The notes beneath the pieces were generated by a model, which had not been told where the DNA came from, searched no databases, and was given only the letters and a program-made list of their open reading frames with translations. A stretch of 64,000 nt of DNA from Snodgrassella communis (GTDB lineage: Bacteria; Pseudomonadota; Gammaproteobacteria; Burkholderiales; Neisseriaceae). This document shows, in pieces, positions 28,923 through 37,552 of the stretch (positions are counted from its first letter, which is position 1; the number at the start of each line of letters is the position of its first letter). The position numbers and the translations under genes are program-made. Location: assembly GCF_914768045.1 (NCBI RefSeq), contig NZ_CAJZCD010000001.1:124001-188000 (forward strand). The letters are read 5' to 3'.

Positions 28923-29978
28923 TTAAATCTTTTCGGTAAGGACTGATTTATTCCTTATAAAATTTATATTTCTATACTTTCGAATATCTGATTTTAATCT
29001 ATTACGCTTATAATGATTTAAAGGTTGAGCAATTTTAATGTGAATTTTTTCTAACCTCTTCATCATTTTATCAGCAATTTTGGGATGAAATTTGCTTAAA
29101 TATTGTACTTTTCCTTGAACACTTTCGAAATTTTTAACTACAAATTTCATATCCTTTTCTTGAAAATGTTGCTCTAATTGATACAAAGCAGCTCTTATAT
29201 TTGCTCTTTTTTTCTTTGGGATTGATAGTCTTGATTTTACAATATTAATTTTGTTTACAGTAAGCGACTGAGTTTTATGACTAGGTGCTATTGATATTTT
29301 TTCAGTCTGTAAACTGAATTGATAAGCTCTTATCATTCCTATTACGATTCTATGTACTTCCTCTATATCTTTTTTCTTTTTTTCAGATAAGGAGGAAACA
29401 CTAATATCATCAATAAATCTGGTATAAACAAAATTTTTATTTCTTAATTTTTGTACCACGTTAACTTCTGACCGATAAAAAACCAAATTTGCAATATAAG
29501 AACTACATGGAGAACCTTGCGGAACTTGATTATTAACGGTTGTTAACTTTGCCAGTACCTGAGATACCTCTGCAGAAAAATGAAAAAAATTCTTGAATAT
29601 ATCAAATACATGTTCATAAGTAATAGCAGTAAAGAATGATTTAATATCAAAATTACAAATAACTTTCGCATTTAAATGTTGAGATACATTGGTGTAGGTA
29701 TCTCTATTAGGAAGAGCTCCATATAAAAAATCTGGATAAGAGACTACTTTAAATATTTTAGAATTTAATCTTTTAAGAAAATATTTTAACCGTGGTTTAC
29801 ATAAATAAATTGGTCGGGTTTTACCGTTAGATTTAAGTATTGGTATAGGTCCTTCATAAAGAAAGTCTATATTTCCTAACAAGTAAATAATTGTATTACA
29901 ATCAATATTAAGATGCTTGGCTAAGGATTCAATTGACTGAATAGCAGCTAAGGGGTATTTAAATTGTAAATTAAGCAT
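28923..29978 (-). CDS. Retron-type reverse transcriptase
   Basis: 351 residues. RT palm motifs are present: first catalytic Asp in NFDIKSFF (Asp111), VPQGSP (152-157) and the paired Asp in YTRFIDDIS (FIDD 188-191, where YADD is usual). A retron-like region X is seen as NVSQH (97-101, consensus NAxxH), and region Y as QSLTVN (237-242), a departure from VTG. No maturase, endonuclease or integrase domain follows; the C-terminus is a basic helical tail of about 100 residues. The start overlaps the Xre gene by eight bases. With the structured RNA upstream this is best read as a retron RT that would make msDNA. Strongly AT-rich, so probably horizontally acquired. Confidence 0.85.
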   Translation of the reverse strand: MLNLQFKYPLAAIQSIESLAKHLNIDCNTIIYLLGNIDFLYEGPIPILKSNGKTRPIYLCKPRLKYFLKRLNSKIFKVVSYPDFLYGALPNRDTYTNVSQHLNAKVICNFDIKSFFTAITYEHVFDIFKNFFHFSAEVSQVLAKLTTVNNQVPQGSPCSSYIANLVFYRSEVNVVQKLRNKNFVYTRFIDDISVSSLSEKKKKDIEEVHRIVIGMIRAYQFSLQTEKISIAPSHKTQSLTVNKINIVKSRLSIPKKKRANIRAALYQLEQHFQEKDMKFVVKNFESVQGKVQYLSKFHPKIADKMMKRLEKIHIKIAQPLNHYKRNRLKSDIRKYRNINFIRNKSVLTEKI

Positions 29979-30252
29979 TATTTTTAATCGAATTAATTAT
30001 TTGTTCATCAAAAAGTTTTGCAATATTTGGCGACAAATTTAATTCGCGCTTATCTGATGCTAAATATACTAAAATTTCAATAGGTACACCTAGAGAGTTA
30101 GAGATTTTTTCAATAGTATCTAAAGTAGGCTTTCTTTTATTATTCTCTATCAAAGAAAGATAGGATTGAGATAAATCAGTCCGATTTTGCAACTCTTCTA
30201 ATGAGATATCTTTTGATACTCTACAAAATTTTATTGCTTTACCGATATTCAT
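29971..30252 (-). CDS. Xre-family HTH protein of the retron-like operon
   Basis: 93 residues from the ATG at 30252, preceded by GGAAAA; a longer frame start at 30330 would overlap the previous gene. Residues about 5-62 are a Cro/C1-type helix-turn-helix (SLEELQNRTDLSQSYLSLIENNKRKPTLDTIEKISNSL pattern, given here in part). The C-terminal 30 residues may dimerise. It sits between the small protein and the RT and overlaps the RT start. It could be the effector or regulator of the retron, and could bind the palindrome over the operon promoter. Confidence 0.85.
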   Translation of the reverse strand: MNIGKAIKFCRVSKDISLEELQNRTDLSQSYLSLIENNKRKPTLDTIEKISNSLGVPIEILVYLASDKRELNLSPNIAKLFDEQIINSIKNNA

Positions 30253-30289
30253 TAATATTTTCCAAAACGAATGTAGGGCTTGCCCATAT

Positions 30290-30514
30290 TTAGCTAAAGT
30301 ATTTTTCAATTGCCTCACTGATGACCTCAATAATATCCATTACTTTTGCTATACCATTTAAATATGGAAGTAATGAAAACTTACTTTTGTCTTCTTTCAG
30401 TTGCAAAAGAAAACTTTCTAGCTCTTTCCGAGCAGGGTCGCTAATCGTATTCGACTTATCTGCAAGAATTTTTTCAATCAAACAAATAAGGTCTTTAATT
30501 TCATTTTGTTTCAT
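30290..30514 (-). CDS. Small helical protein, first gene of the retron-like operon
   Basis: 74 residues, Lys/Glu-rich and predicted almost entirely helical, with no recognised domain. The ATG at 30514 follows a TATGGAG ribosome site. It lies between the structured RNA and the Xre gene (37-base gap) and shares their low GC. Small accessory proteins beside Xre proteins occur in some retron classes, so a role in toxin control or RNP assembly is possible, but the sequence itself gives no function. Confidence 0.65.
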   Translation of the reverse strand: MKQNEIKDLICLIEKILADKSNTISDPARKELESFLLQLKEDKSKFSLLPYLNGIAKVMDIIEVISEAIEKYFS

Positions 30515-30538
30515 AAAATCTCCATAAGTTAATATAAA

Positions 30539-30560
30539 CCGGGCAAGACACCTGCCCTGG
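30539..30560 (-). terminator. Hairpin between the retron RNA and the small protein gene
   Basis: A GC-rich stem GGGCA/TGCCC extended by CC/GG with one bulge (30539-30545 with 30553-30560). It could partly terminate the RNA so that the ncRNA outnumbers the mRNA. No long T-run follows on the minus strand. Confidence 0.45.
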
Positions 30561-30563
30561 CGA

Positions 30564-30793
30564 TTTCAAGTATTGTTGCCGGTTTAGTACGATTAGCAAC
30601 CACAGAAGCCCACCTACACACGTTCAGACCCTGGCACTTTTTTATATATGCACAACTACTGCTTTCCGTCTTCCGTTATCCAGTTTACTTCGGCCTACGA
30701 ACTACGTCTGTTGCGCGCTGTAGCTGACATATAAAGCAAATATCCACAATGTGGCACCCAAAATAGGTTAATTCTCCACAACAATACTTAAAA
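30564..30793 (-). ncRNA. Candidate retron msr-msd RNA
   Basis: About 230 bases bounded by complementary ends: 30779-30793 (5' end, a1) and 30564-30578 (3' end, a2) form a 15-bp duplex with a single G-U pair. This is the defining architecture of retron ncRNAs, where a1 and a2 pair next to the branching guanosine. The interior is not coding, is richer in GC than its surroundings and contains several short stems (for example CCAC-ATT-GTGG). It lies directly upstream of the small protein, Xre and RT genes. I could not place the branch G or the msd boundary by eye. Confidence 0.65.
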
Positions 30794-30853
30794 CTAAGAG
30801 ATTCAAAATAAAATTAAAGATCGAAATGGACGGTTCATCCATCAATTAAATTT

Positions 30854-30913
30854 ATTATAATTAGCCTTTTAATAAATGTCAATATTATTTACTATTAGTA
30901 ATAATATTGACAT
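30854..30913 (-). promoter_or_regulatory. Consensus promoter embedded in a long palindrome
   Basis: On the minus strand TTGACA (30877-30882), 17 bases, TATAAT (30854-30859) is a perfect sigma70 promoter, with start expected near 30847, some 50 bases before the RNA's a1 end. The -35 lies in the left half of a perfect 14-bp inverted repeat (30876-30889 with 30900-30913, 10-base centre). A repressor bound there would block the promoter; the Xre protein is the obvious candidate. Confidence 0.8.
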
Positions 30914-31153
30914 CACAAAATTTAAATTTTCAATCTCAAATAATTTTTGTTTAATTTATAAGATAAAATTTCCTCTACAAAATTTACCTTAACAGATCAT
31001 AATTGATATTTTATTTAGCAGCAGAGTATTGATGAGAAAGTCTATATAATGTTTATAATGTTTAATTTAAAGTGGCTTTGTCTGTATCAGTGTAAATACT
31101 TTCGCTATGCAGAACGGTTTATTAGCTAGGATAAGGGAGATAAGCGGGAAAAT

Positions 31154-32125
31154 ATGTGTAATCAATTACCGGTTCAGCCGGAATATACGCTGGATAATTC
31201 GGCTATTTACAGCCGGCATCTGCCTACAATTAAGCAACTGCAATATTTTCTGGCGGTATGTGAGGAAGGCAATTTTCGCAAGGCTGCCAGCAGGCTGGGG
31301 ATAAGCCAGCCACCACTATCCAGCAAATTAAGGCGCTGGAAGAGAAACTGCAAACCACGCTATTTGTACGCAATACCCGTTATGTGCTGCTTACTGCACA
31401 GGGCAGGCAATTTCGAGATAAGGCCAGAAGCTGGCTGGAAGGTTTATCACTGGCAATAAGCAATATCAACCCCTACTCTGCTGACCGGTTAACAATTGGT
31501 ATTACTAAAATTCTGGGATTTAATTTTGTTCCGTTGTTCCATGAATTTAGTAGCCGTTTTCAGCAGCACATTGATCTGTTGCAGCAGGACTATTCTTCTA
31601 AGGAGCTGCTGGCTGAATTCAATAAAAATAATATTGATTTGGTGATCATCTCTGATTATAAACATGACAGTCATCAGGCCAGCAGTTTATTTGTCTATCA
31701 GGAAACCATGCTGCTGGCTTTACCGGAAAACCATCCGGCTTGTGCACAGGAAAAAAATAGATTTAAATGCGGTGGTGGATTTACCTCTTTACTGGTGCAA
31801 ACGCTATCAGAATCCGGCGTTGTACGACCGGCTGCAAAAGATAATCAGCCAATTACCAACCCCACTGACTTTGCAGCAGAAACTACCTAACTTCTTAACT
31901 ATGCTGATGGAAATAGCTATGGGCAGGGGTATGTTGTTGCTGCCAGCATCAATGGCACAGGCTCATGCGCAGGGAGTGGTGTATAAAAGGCTGTCTGCAA
32001 AATATGAGCAGCAGCTATCGATGGATATGCATCTGCTCTGGCATAAGTCGGCAGCGGACAACACCATAATCAATGAGATGATTGAGTACTTTAAGCTTCA
32101 CCATACGGCCTCTGTGGCGTTATAA
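31154..32125 (+). pseudogene. LysR-type regulator with two frameshifts
   Basis: Three overlapping frames (31154-31459, 31384-31890, 31664-32125) together spell one LysR-type protein of about 320 residues: a winged HTH (KQLQYFLAVCEEGNFRKAASRLGISQPPLS) and a substrate-binding domain. The first break is at about 31320, where one C seems lost; restoring it gives LSQQIKALEEKL. The second is at the A-run 31751-31757, where removing one A restores EKIDLNAVVDLP. Both are single-base homopolymer changes, so recent inactivation, phase variation and sequencing error are all possible. The HTH is followed by the divergent or downstream aldo/keto reductase, a likely former target. Confidence 0.8.
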
Positions 32126-32322
32126 AGTCTTTGTATGCTGCTATGCTAAAAAGATACTTTAGTTTGATATGTTTTTTATATCAATAATTTTGTATTTCTC
32201 TTCTCAGGTTGAATTATTTACTATCAATTTCAGCAATCAAGCATCTGCCTGATTTGAAATAAGTATATGGAATACTGGATAAAGCAGTTCAGGCACAATT
32301 AATTCTGATAGGATAATAAATA

Positions 32323-33330
32323 ATGACTCATTCTTTACCCCAACGAAAACTTGGCCAGCATCTTACTGTCTCAGCCATTGGCTATGGCGCTATGGGACTG
32401 AGCGAATTCTATGGTGCTGTGGAGACAGCACATGCACAAAAGATATTGCATCAAGTAATTGATTGTGGCGTTACTTTGATAGACACAGCGGATATGTATG
32501 GCCACGGTGAAAATGAAAAGCTGATTGGTTCGGTACTGAAAACGCTGTCAGATTCTACCCGCGCGCAGCTCACTATTGCTACTAAATGCGGTATTGATAG
32601 AAGTCATACCACCGGCTATAGCCGCAATATCAATAATCGTCCGCAATACATTAAGCAGTGCTGCGATGATTCTCTGGCCAGACTGGGTATTGAGCAAATT
32701 GATTTATTTTATATTCACCGCATTGCTCCGGATACGGCGATTGAGGATACGATGCAGGTTCTGGCCGAGCTGGTACAGGCCGGCAAGATTACCCATATTG
32801 GTTTATGTGAGGTTTCCGCTCCGGTTTTGCAGCGTGCCTGTACTGTTTATCCGGTTGATGTGGTGCAGACTGAATATTCGCTGTGGACACGTGATATTGA
32901 AGATGAATTACTGCCTTTGCTGAAAAAATTAAATATCGGTCTGGTGCCCTACTCTCCGCTGGGACGCGGTTTTCTCACCGGCCAGATTCAGAATAAGGAA
33001 GATTTGGCTGAAAATGATTTCCGCCGTACCAATCCGCGCTTTCAAGATAATAATCTGGAACATAATAAACGGCTGCTACAGGCATTAGAACCCATGACAA
33101 TCAAATACAATTGTACTATGGGGCAGATTGCGCTGGCATGGTTGCTGGCACAATGGGCACATATTGTACCGATTCCGAGTACCAAAAATGAGAAATACTT
33201 GCGCGAGAATAATCAGGCCAGTTTGTTGCAATTAGAAGAATCGGATGTCAATCTATTAAATGATCTGAAAAACAGTATTCAAATTCAAGGAGAACGGTAT
33301 ACGCCTGAAGGAATGAAAGGTATCTTCTGA
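32323..33330 (+). CDS. Aldo/keto reductase
   Basis: NADPH-dependent reductase of aldehydes or ketones, 335 residues, (beta/alpha)8 barrel. The catalytic tetrad is visible: Asp and Tyr in LIDTADMYG (about 51-59), Lys in IATKCG (about 87) and His in FYIHR (about 129). C-terminal PIPSTKNEKYLREN is the cofactor-binding segment. Closest in pattern to the YakC/AKR13-like group. A GATAGGATAATAA leader precedes the ATG. It follows the broken LysR gene on the same strand. Confidence 0.88.
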   Translation: MTHSLPQRKLGQHLTVSAIGYGAMGLSEFYGAVETAHAQKILHQVIDCGVTLIDTADMYGHGENEKLIGSVLKTLSDSTRAQLTIATKCGIDRSHTTGYSRNINNRPQYIKQCCDDSLARLGIEQIDLFYIHRIAPDTAIEDTMQVLAELVQAGKITHIGLCEVSAPVLQRACTVYPVDVVQTEYSLWTRDIEDELLPLLKKLNIGLVPYSPLGRGFLTGQIQNKEDLAENDFRRTNPRFQDNNLEHNKRLLQALEPMTIKYNCTMGQIALAWLLAQWAHIVPIPSTKNEKYLRENNQASLLQLEESDVNLLNDLKNSIQIQGERYTPEGMKGIF

Positions 33331-33414
33331 ATTTAGGCATACTCATGTCTGAGTAAGTGAATAAGCAGTAACTACCTCGCCACTGAATTTAATCTGTGGC
33401 GGGGTACTGTTAAA

Positions 33415-34455
33415 TCAATGGCTGATAATTAATAACGATTTAATTGCCTGACGCTGATCCATTGCCTGATAGGCAGCCTGAATATCGGCTAAATCAAAGC
33501 GCTGGTTAAAGACTTTGCCCGGCTGAATTCCTTCATTCAAAACTGCTTGCAGCAATAGGTTTTTATCATATGTGGTAACGCTGGCAATACCACCACGCAA
33601 ACCGATATTACGCCAGAAAATATCGCCGGTTTTGATTTCAGTCTGCTGTGGTACGCCTACACAGCCAACAATGGCGCCCGAGCGCGCAACTGCAATGGCT
33701 GTCTGTAAAGATTGTTTGGTACCCACGCATTCCAGTACGGCATCTGCTCCAGCCTGACTGGTGAGCGCTAATACTTTTTCAACTGCTTCATCACCTCGTT
33801 CCGGTACTATATCGGTAGCACCGAACTCCTGCGCCAGTTGTGCTCTGTCCGGATGCCGGCTCATGGCAATAATGCGCTCTGCACCACGCAATTTCGCTGC
33901 AATGACACCACACAGACCAACTGCACCATCGCCCATGACAACTACGGTATCACCGGGTTTGACTTCGGCACTGGCCGCGGCATGATAGCCGGTAGCCATA
34001 ACATCGGCTAAGGTGAGCAATGAATTCAGCACGCTATCGGAATAATCCTGTGGCTGGCCGGGAATTTTAACCAGCGCCCAGTCTGCATTGCTAAAACGCA
34101 GATACTCTCCCTGATAGCCACCATTGCCGCCCTGCTCCTGATTCTGGCAATTGCCGTCAAATCCGGCTTTGCAGGCAGCACAATGTCCACAGCCATGAGT
34201 AAAGGGTACGATAACAAAATCACCACTCTGAATATGCGTTACTGCATGGCCTACAGCTTCGACGATACCGATGGCTTCATGCCCGACGGGGCTTTCGGTT
34301 TTGCGCTGGCTGATACCGCGAAACCACCATAAATCTGAACCACAAACACAGGCACGGACAATACGGATAATGGCATCGGTAGGCTGCTGGATAACAGGTT
34401 TATCCATTTCTCGTATGGCCACTTCACCGGGCGCAACAAATACTGCTACTTTCAT
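33415..34455 (-). CDS. Zinc-dependent alcohol dehydrogenase
   Basis: Medium-chain dehydrogenase, 346 residues. Catalytic zinc ligands in CVCGSD (Cys38) and GHEAIG (His59-Glu60); structural zinc Cys cluster in GCGHCAACKAGFDGNC (about 88-103); Rossmann motif GDGAVGLCGV (about 175). The pattern ADVMATGYHA and the overall layout resemble the threonine dehydrogenase-like MDR family. Physiological alcohol unknown. Convergent with the aldo/keto reductase. Confidence 0.88.
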   Translation of the reverse strand: MKVAVFVAPGEVAIREMDKPVIQQPTDAIIRIVRACVCGSDLWWFRGISQRKTESPVGHEAIGIVEAVGHAVTHIQSGDFVIVPFTHGCGHCAACKAGFDGNCQNQEQGGNGGYQGEYLRFSNADWALVKIPGQPQDYSDSVLNSLLTLADVMATGYHAAASAEVKPGDTVVVMGDGAVGLCGVIAAKLRGAERIIAMSRHPDRAQLAQEFGATDIVPERGDEAVEKVLALTSQAGADAVLECVGTKQSLQTAIAVARSGAIVGCVGVPQQTEIKTGDIFWRNIGLRGGIASVTTYDKNLLLQAVLNEGIQPGKVFNQRFDLADIQAAYQAMDQRQAIKSLLIISH

Positions 34456-34953
34456 GGTTATCTTTCCTTAGCTGTTGAATTAAATCAATTTTGCCGTTAG
34501 TTTATAGCGGTTTAATCATCATACCATGCCAGCTGATAAAGAACAGATTCGTTTAGGTTATGATATTTTAGACTGTGGCTTATAGCCGGTATTGATGTAA
34601 CAGTAATGCTATTGCTACAGATAAGATATTAGATATACAAAATACATTTAATTAACGGATTAAACATTAATCTGATATATTTAGATTTATGCTTCTGTTT
34701 ATATTCACTTGGCGTGATTGGTATAGTACTCATGTGTTATTACGAACTGAATCTGATGCAGTTATATTGTGGCAACTATGCTATGGATATGGTCTTTTTT
34801 GTGCATGATTATGTCAAGTATTATGTTGTTAATCAGTGCATATGGCAGAAAAAATTAATTGTGTTTCTATTATATACCGCTATAATATTTATATATTCAG
34901 AAATAAATCATATTTTTATTCCTAAATTATTATCATTCTATTAATGAGTTTAT
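34456..34953. other. Intergenic region, AT-rich, with one doubtful small frame
   Basis: No clear gene. A frame at 34714-34944 (76 codons, GTG start, or ATG at 34732) ends nine bases before the CHAP gene and has one hydrophobic stretch near its end, but no ribosome site. It could be a small membrane protein or simply chance in AT-rich DNA. Confidence 0.3.
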
Positions 34954-35544
34954 ATGGCTAATAGATATAAAAAAAGTGTTGTATTGTTTTTGGGTTTATC
35001 GCTATTTAGTTTTATTGTTTATGCTCAGTTTTTTGATCAAAGACAAACAGGTGCGCAAAAGGTTGGTCAGGTTGTCGATCAGTTTAATGGTGTCAATGTA
35101 TATTACAATGGGCAAATAAGTCATGTCAGCGGGCGTAACCTAACTAAGGATGGTTACAATTTAGGGCAAAAATATCAATGTGTTGAATTTATAAAACGCT
35201 ATTATTATGAGCGTTTCAAGCATAAAATGCCCGATAGTTATGGCCATGCTAAAGATTTTTTTGATGCTTCGATTGCCGATGGCCATATTAATCCAAAGCG
35301 TAATTTGCTACAGTTTCATAATGGTTCGCCAACTCGGCCAAAAGTTGATGATATTATTGTTTTTAGCTGGTCGCAATATGGCCATGTTGCCATTATAAGT
35401 AAGGTTAGTAATAATGAAATTGAAATTGTGCAACAGAATCCAGGCCCTTACGCGAGCAGTCGCGCTACTTATCCATTAATTTATAAAGATGGATTATGGA
35501 AGATTGATAATTTCCGTGTATTGGGCTATTTACGTAAAATCTGA
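34954..35544 (+). CDS. Membrane-anchored CHAP-domain amidase
   Basis: 196 residues. An uncleaved or weakly cleaved hydrophobic N-terminus (about residues 8-25) directs it to the periplasm. The CHAP papain-like core has the catalytic Cys in YQCVEFIKRYYYERF (Cys72), His in YGHVAIISKV (about 146) and an acidic/Asn residue in IEIVQQNPG. Such domains cleave peptidoglycan peptides or glutathionylspermidine; the CVEFxxR form is close to the latter amidases. AT-rich relative to neighbours and placed between metabolic genes, so possibly acquired. The exact substrate is uncertain. Confidence 0.8.
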   Translation: MANRYKKSVVLFLGLSLFSFIVYAQFFDQRQTGAQKVGQVVDQFNGVNVYYNGQISHVSGRNLTKDGYNLGQKYQCVEFIKRYYYERFKHKMPDSYGHAKDFFDASIADGHINPKRNLLQFHNGSPTRPKVDDIIVFSWSQYGHVAIISKVSNNEIEIVQQNPGPYASSRATYPLIYKDGLWKIDNFRVLGYLRKI

Positions 35545-35624
35545 AGTCATGACTATCCATGCTTAGTACGCCATTGATTCAAGCAGCTACATTGATATAT
35601 GCCCGCTGGGATTGCGATTAATAT

Positions 35625-36302
35625 TTAATTGTCATTTACCAGTGGCACAAATAAAGTCTGCTGTACACAGGTTTCCTGAAAACCTTCAGCAGTTTTATCG
35701 ATTACCCATAAAAACTGTACTCCGCCCTCATCCAGTGGTAGTACCATGCGGCCGCCTACTGACATTTGCTGCAATAAAGGCAGTGGTACTTCTTTAGGGG
35801 CGGCTGTGAGAATAATGCCATCAAAGGGTGCTTCCTGCGCTAAACCCAGATAACCATCACCGCATACAAGCCGGGCATGAGCCAGTAAGCGCACTGCGCG
35901 CAGATTCTGCTTGGCACGTTCATGCAACGGGCGCAGGCGCTCTATTGAATAGATGTCACGTAAACCGAGTGCTTGCAGAATTGCTGTCTGATAACCACAA
36001 CCGGTACCGATTTCCAGAATGCGCAGTTTATTATTTATCGGGCGTTTGTCAAACAGCAACTGTGTCATCACTGCTACGGTATAGGGCTGGGAGATGGTCT
36101 GTCCCAGCCCTAGCGGCAGGGACATATCATCATAAGCATGGGAGCGCAGTGCTTCTTCAACAAAAACATGGCGAGGCACAGCAGACATGGCCGCCAGTAC
36201 TTCGGCTCGTGTGATTCCCATCTGCCGCAGTCTTTCCACCATCCGTGCTCGTCGGAATTCATATCCGGTCCAGCTTACGCCCTGTCCCACTGTTGTCACC
36301 AC
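35625..36302 (-). CDS. pcm: Protein-L-isoaspartate O-methyltransferase
   Basis: Repairs isoaspartyl residues using S-adenosylmethionine. 225 residues. Motif I is [15 protein letters not shown] (about residues 92-106); VPRHVFV near residue 43 and the C-terminal GGRMVLPL are typical. The start overlaps the surE stop by seven bases; surE-pcm is a conserved pair in proteobacteria. Confidence 0.94.
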   Translation of the reverse strand: MVTTVGQGVSWTGYEFRRARMVERLRQMGITRAEVLAAMSAVPRHVFVEEALRSHAYDDMSLPLGLGQTISQPYTVAVMTQLLFDKRPINNKLRILEIGTGCGYQTAILQALGLRDIYSIERLRPLHERAKQNLRAVRLLAHARLVCGDGYLGLAQEAPFDGIILTAAPKEVPLPLLQQMSVGGRMVLPLDEGGVQFLWVIDKTAEGFQETCVQQTLFVPLVNDN

Positions 36303-37048
36303 TGTATATCTTGCAAAAATGTGTTTACTGTACCCAGTTGCTGGTAGTTGGTTAAATCTAGTGTCAGCGGGGTAATGGTAACAAAACCGGCTTCATTGGC
36401 GCAAAAGTCGGTATCCTGCCTGCTGGTATCGGCAGCACCCACGCCTCCGATCCAGTACATGGTTTCTCCACGCGGGCTATTAAACGGTACAATACACTGA
36501 TCATGATGCCGCCGTCCCAGTTTGGCCACCTGATAGCCCTGCACTGCTTCTGCGTTAACTGCCGGAATATTGATATTCCATAAAACGGGCTCGGCTGCTG
36601 GCTGCGCACACACTCGGGCTAAAACTGTATGCACTGCTTTTTCAGCCGTAGCCCAGTACTGGCCGCTGCGGTCATTAATAGAAAATGCCAGAGCAGGAAT
36701 ACCCATTAGAAAAGCTTCGGTAGCAGCAGCTACGGTGCCGGAATACAAAACATCATCGCCCATGTTGGCACCATGATTGATACCAGACAGAACTAAATCA
36801 GGTTTAAAATCGGCCATGGTATGTAGGGCGACATGGATACAGTCAGTTGGTGTGCCATTAACATAATAAAAGCCATTTGAGGCTTTTTTTATGGACAAGG
36901 GGCGATTCAGGGTAAAAGAGTTACTCACACCACTCTGATCGCTTTCCGGTGCTACTACTCTTACTTCGGCAAACTGTGCTGCAACCTTAGCCAATAAGGC
37001 AATCCCTGCTGATAAATAACCATCATCATTGCAAATTAATATTTTCAT
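36296..37048 (-). CDS. surE: 5'/3'-nucleotidase SurE
   Basis: Metal-dependent survival-protein phosphatase acting on nucleoside monophosphates. 250 residues from ATG at 37048, so that the protein begins [10 protein letters not shown] with the metal-binding Asp pair at residues 8-9; the upstream in-frame start at 37063 would add five residues. [19 protein letters not shown] (about 86-104) is the SurE signature. Coupled to pcm. Confidence 0.94.
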   Translation of the reverse strand: MKILICNDDGYLSAGIALLAKVAAQFAEVRVVAPESDQSGVSNSFTLNRPLSIKKASNGFYYVNGTPTDCIHVALHTMADFKPDLVLSGINHGANMGDDVLYSGTVAAATEAFLMGIPALAFSINDRSGQYWATAEKAVHTVLARVCAQPAAEPVLWNINIPAVNAEAVQGYQVAKLGRRHHDQCIVPFNSPRGETMYWIGGVGAADTSRQDTDFCANEAGFVTITPLTLDLTNYQQLGTVNTFLQDIQW

Positions 37049-37552
37049 AACCATCCAATTCAAAATTTCTGTCCGGCTGCCTCTATATTTTCAGGACTGT
37101 TTATCCTGTTATGACCAGTCAACCCCGTTTATTTGTCAGGATACATGGAGGCGGTTAATACTCAAAGCAGTCTGCGCAAAGCAGATATTATTTCAGGTGC
37201 AGCCAGTATGCTTATTTGCTACTTGTTATTCCACATTTTTTTCTGTGCACCTTCAATTATAACAATCTGTATACATTTGGCATTTCCCCGACAGTTAATT
37301 ATAAGGGTTTATATGCATTCTGGCAGCCTTATCGGCAATTTTTGCCCTATTACGCCAATATCCGGTACAGATATTGATCGTGAATCAGGCGTTCACGGTG
37401 CCAACAGTTAAAGCAGTTGGTCTATTATCGCTATATTATTGTATACAGCATAAATGCAGAAAACGAACCGGAACGGTTCGTTTATTACTCAATTCTAAGC
37501 TAGCTCAGCAGATAATTTCAAGCAGAAAATTCTGCATTGGTATACAAAGCCA
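37049..37552. other. Intergenic region between surE and the polyamine-binding protein gene
   Basis: No convincing gene. It holds the surE promoter region and, at the right, the terminator hairpin of the polyamine-binding protein gene. Small open frames here lack start signals. Confidence 0.5.
37461..37483 (-). terminator. Terminator of the polyamine-binding protein gene
   Basis: Perfect 10-bp stem (37461-37470 with 37474-37483) with a 3-base loop, followed on the minus strand by TTTTCTGC; 70 bases after the stop codon. Confidence 0.75.
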
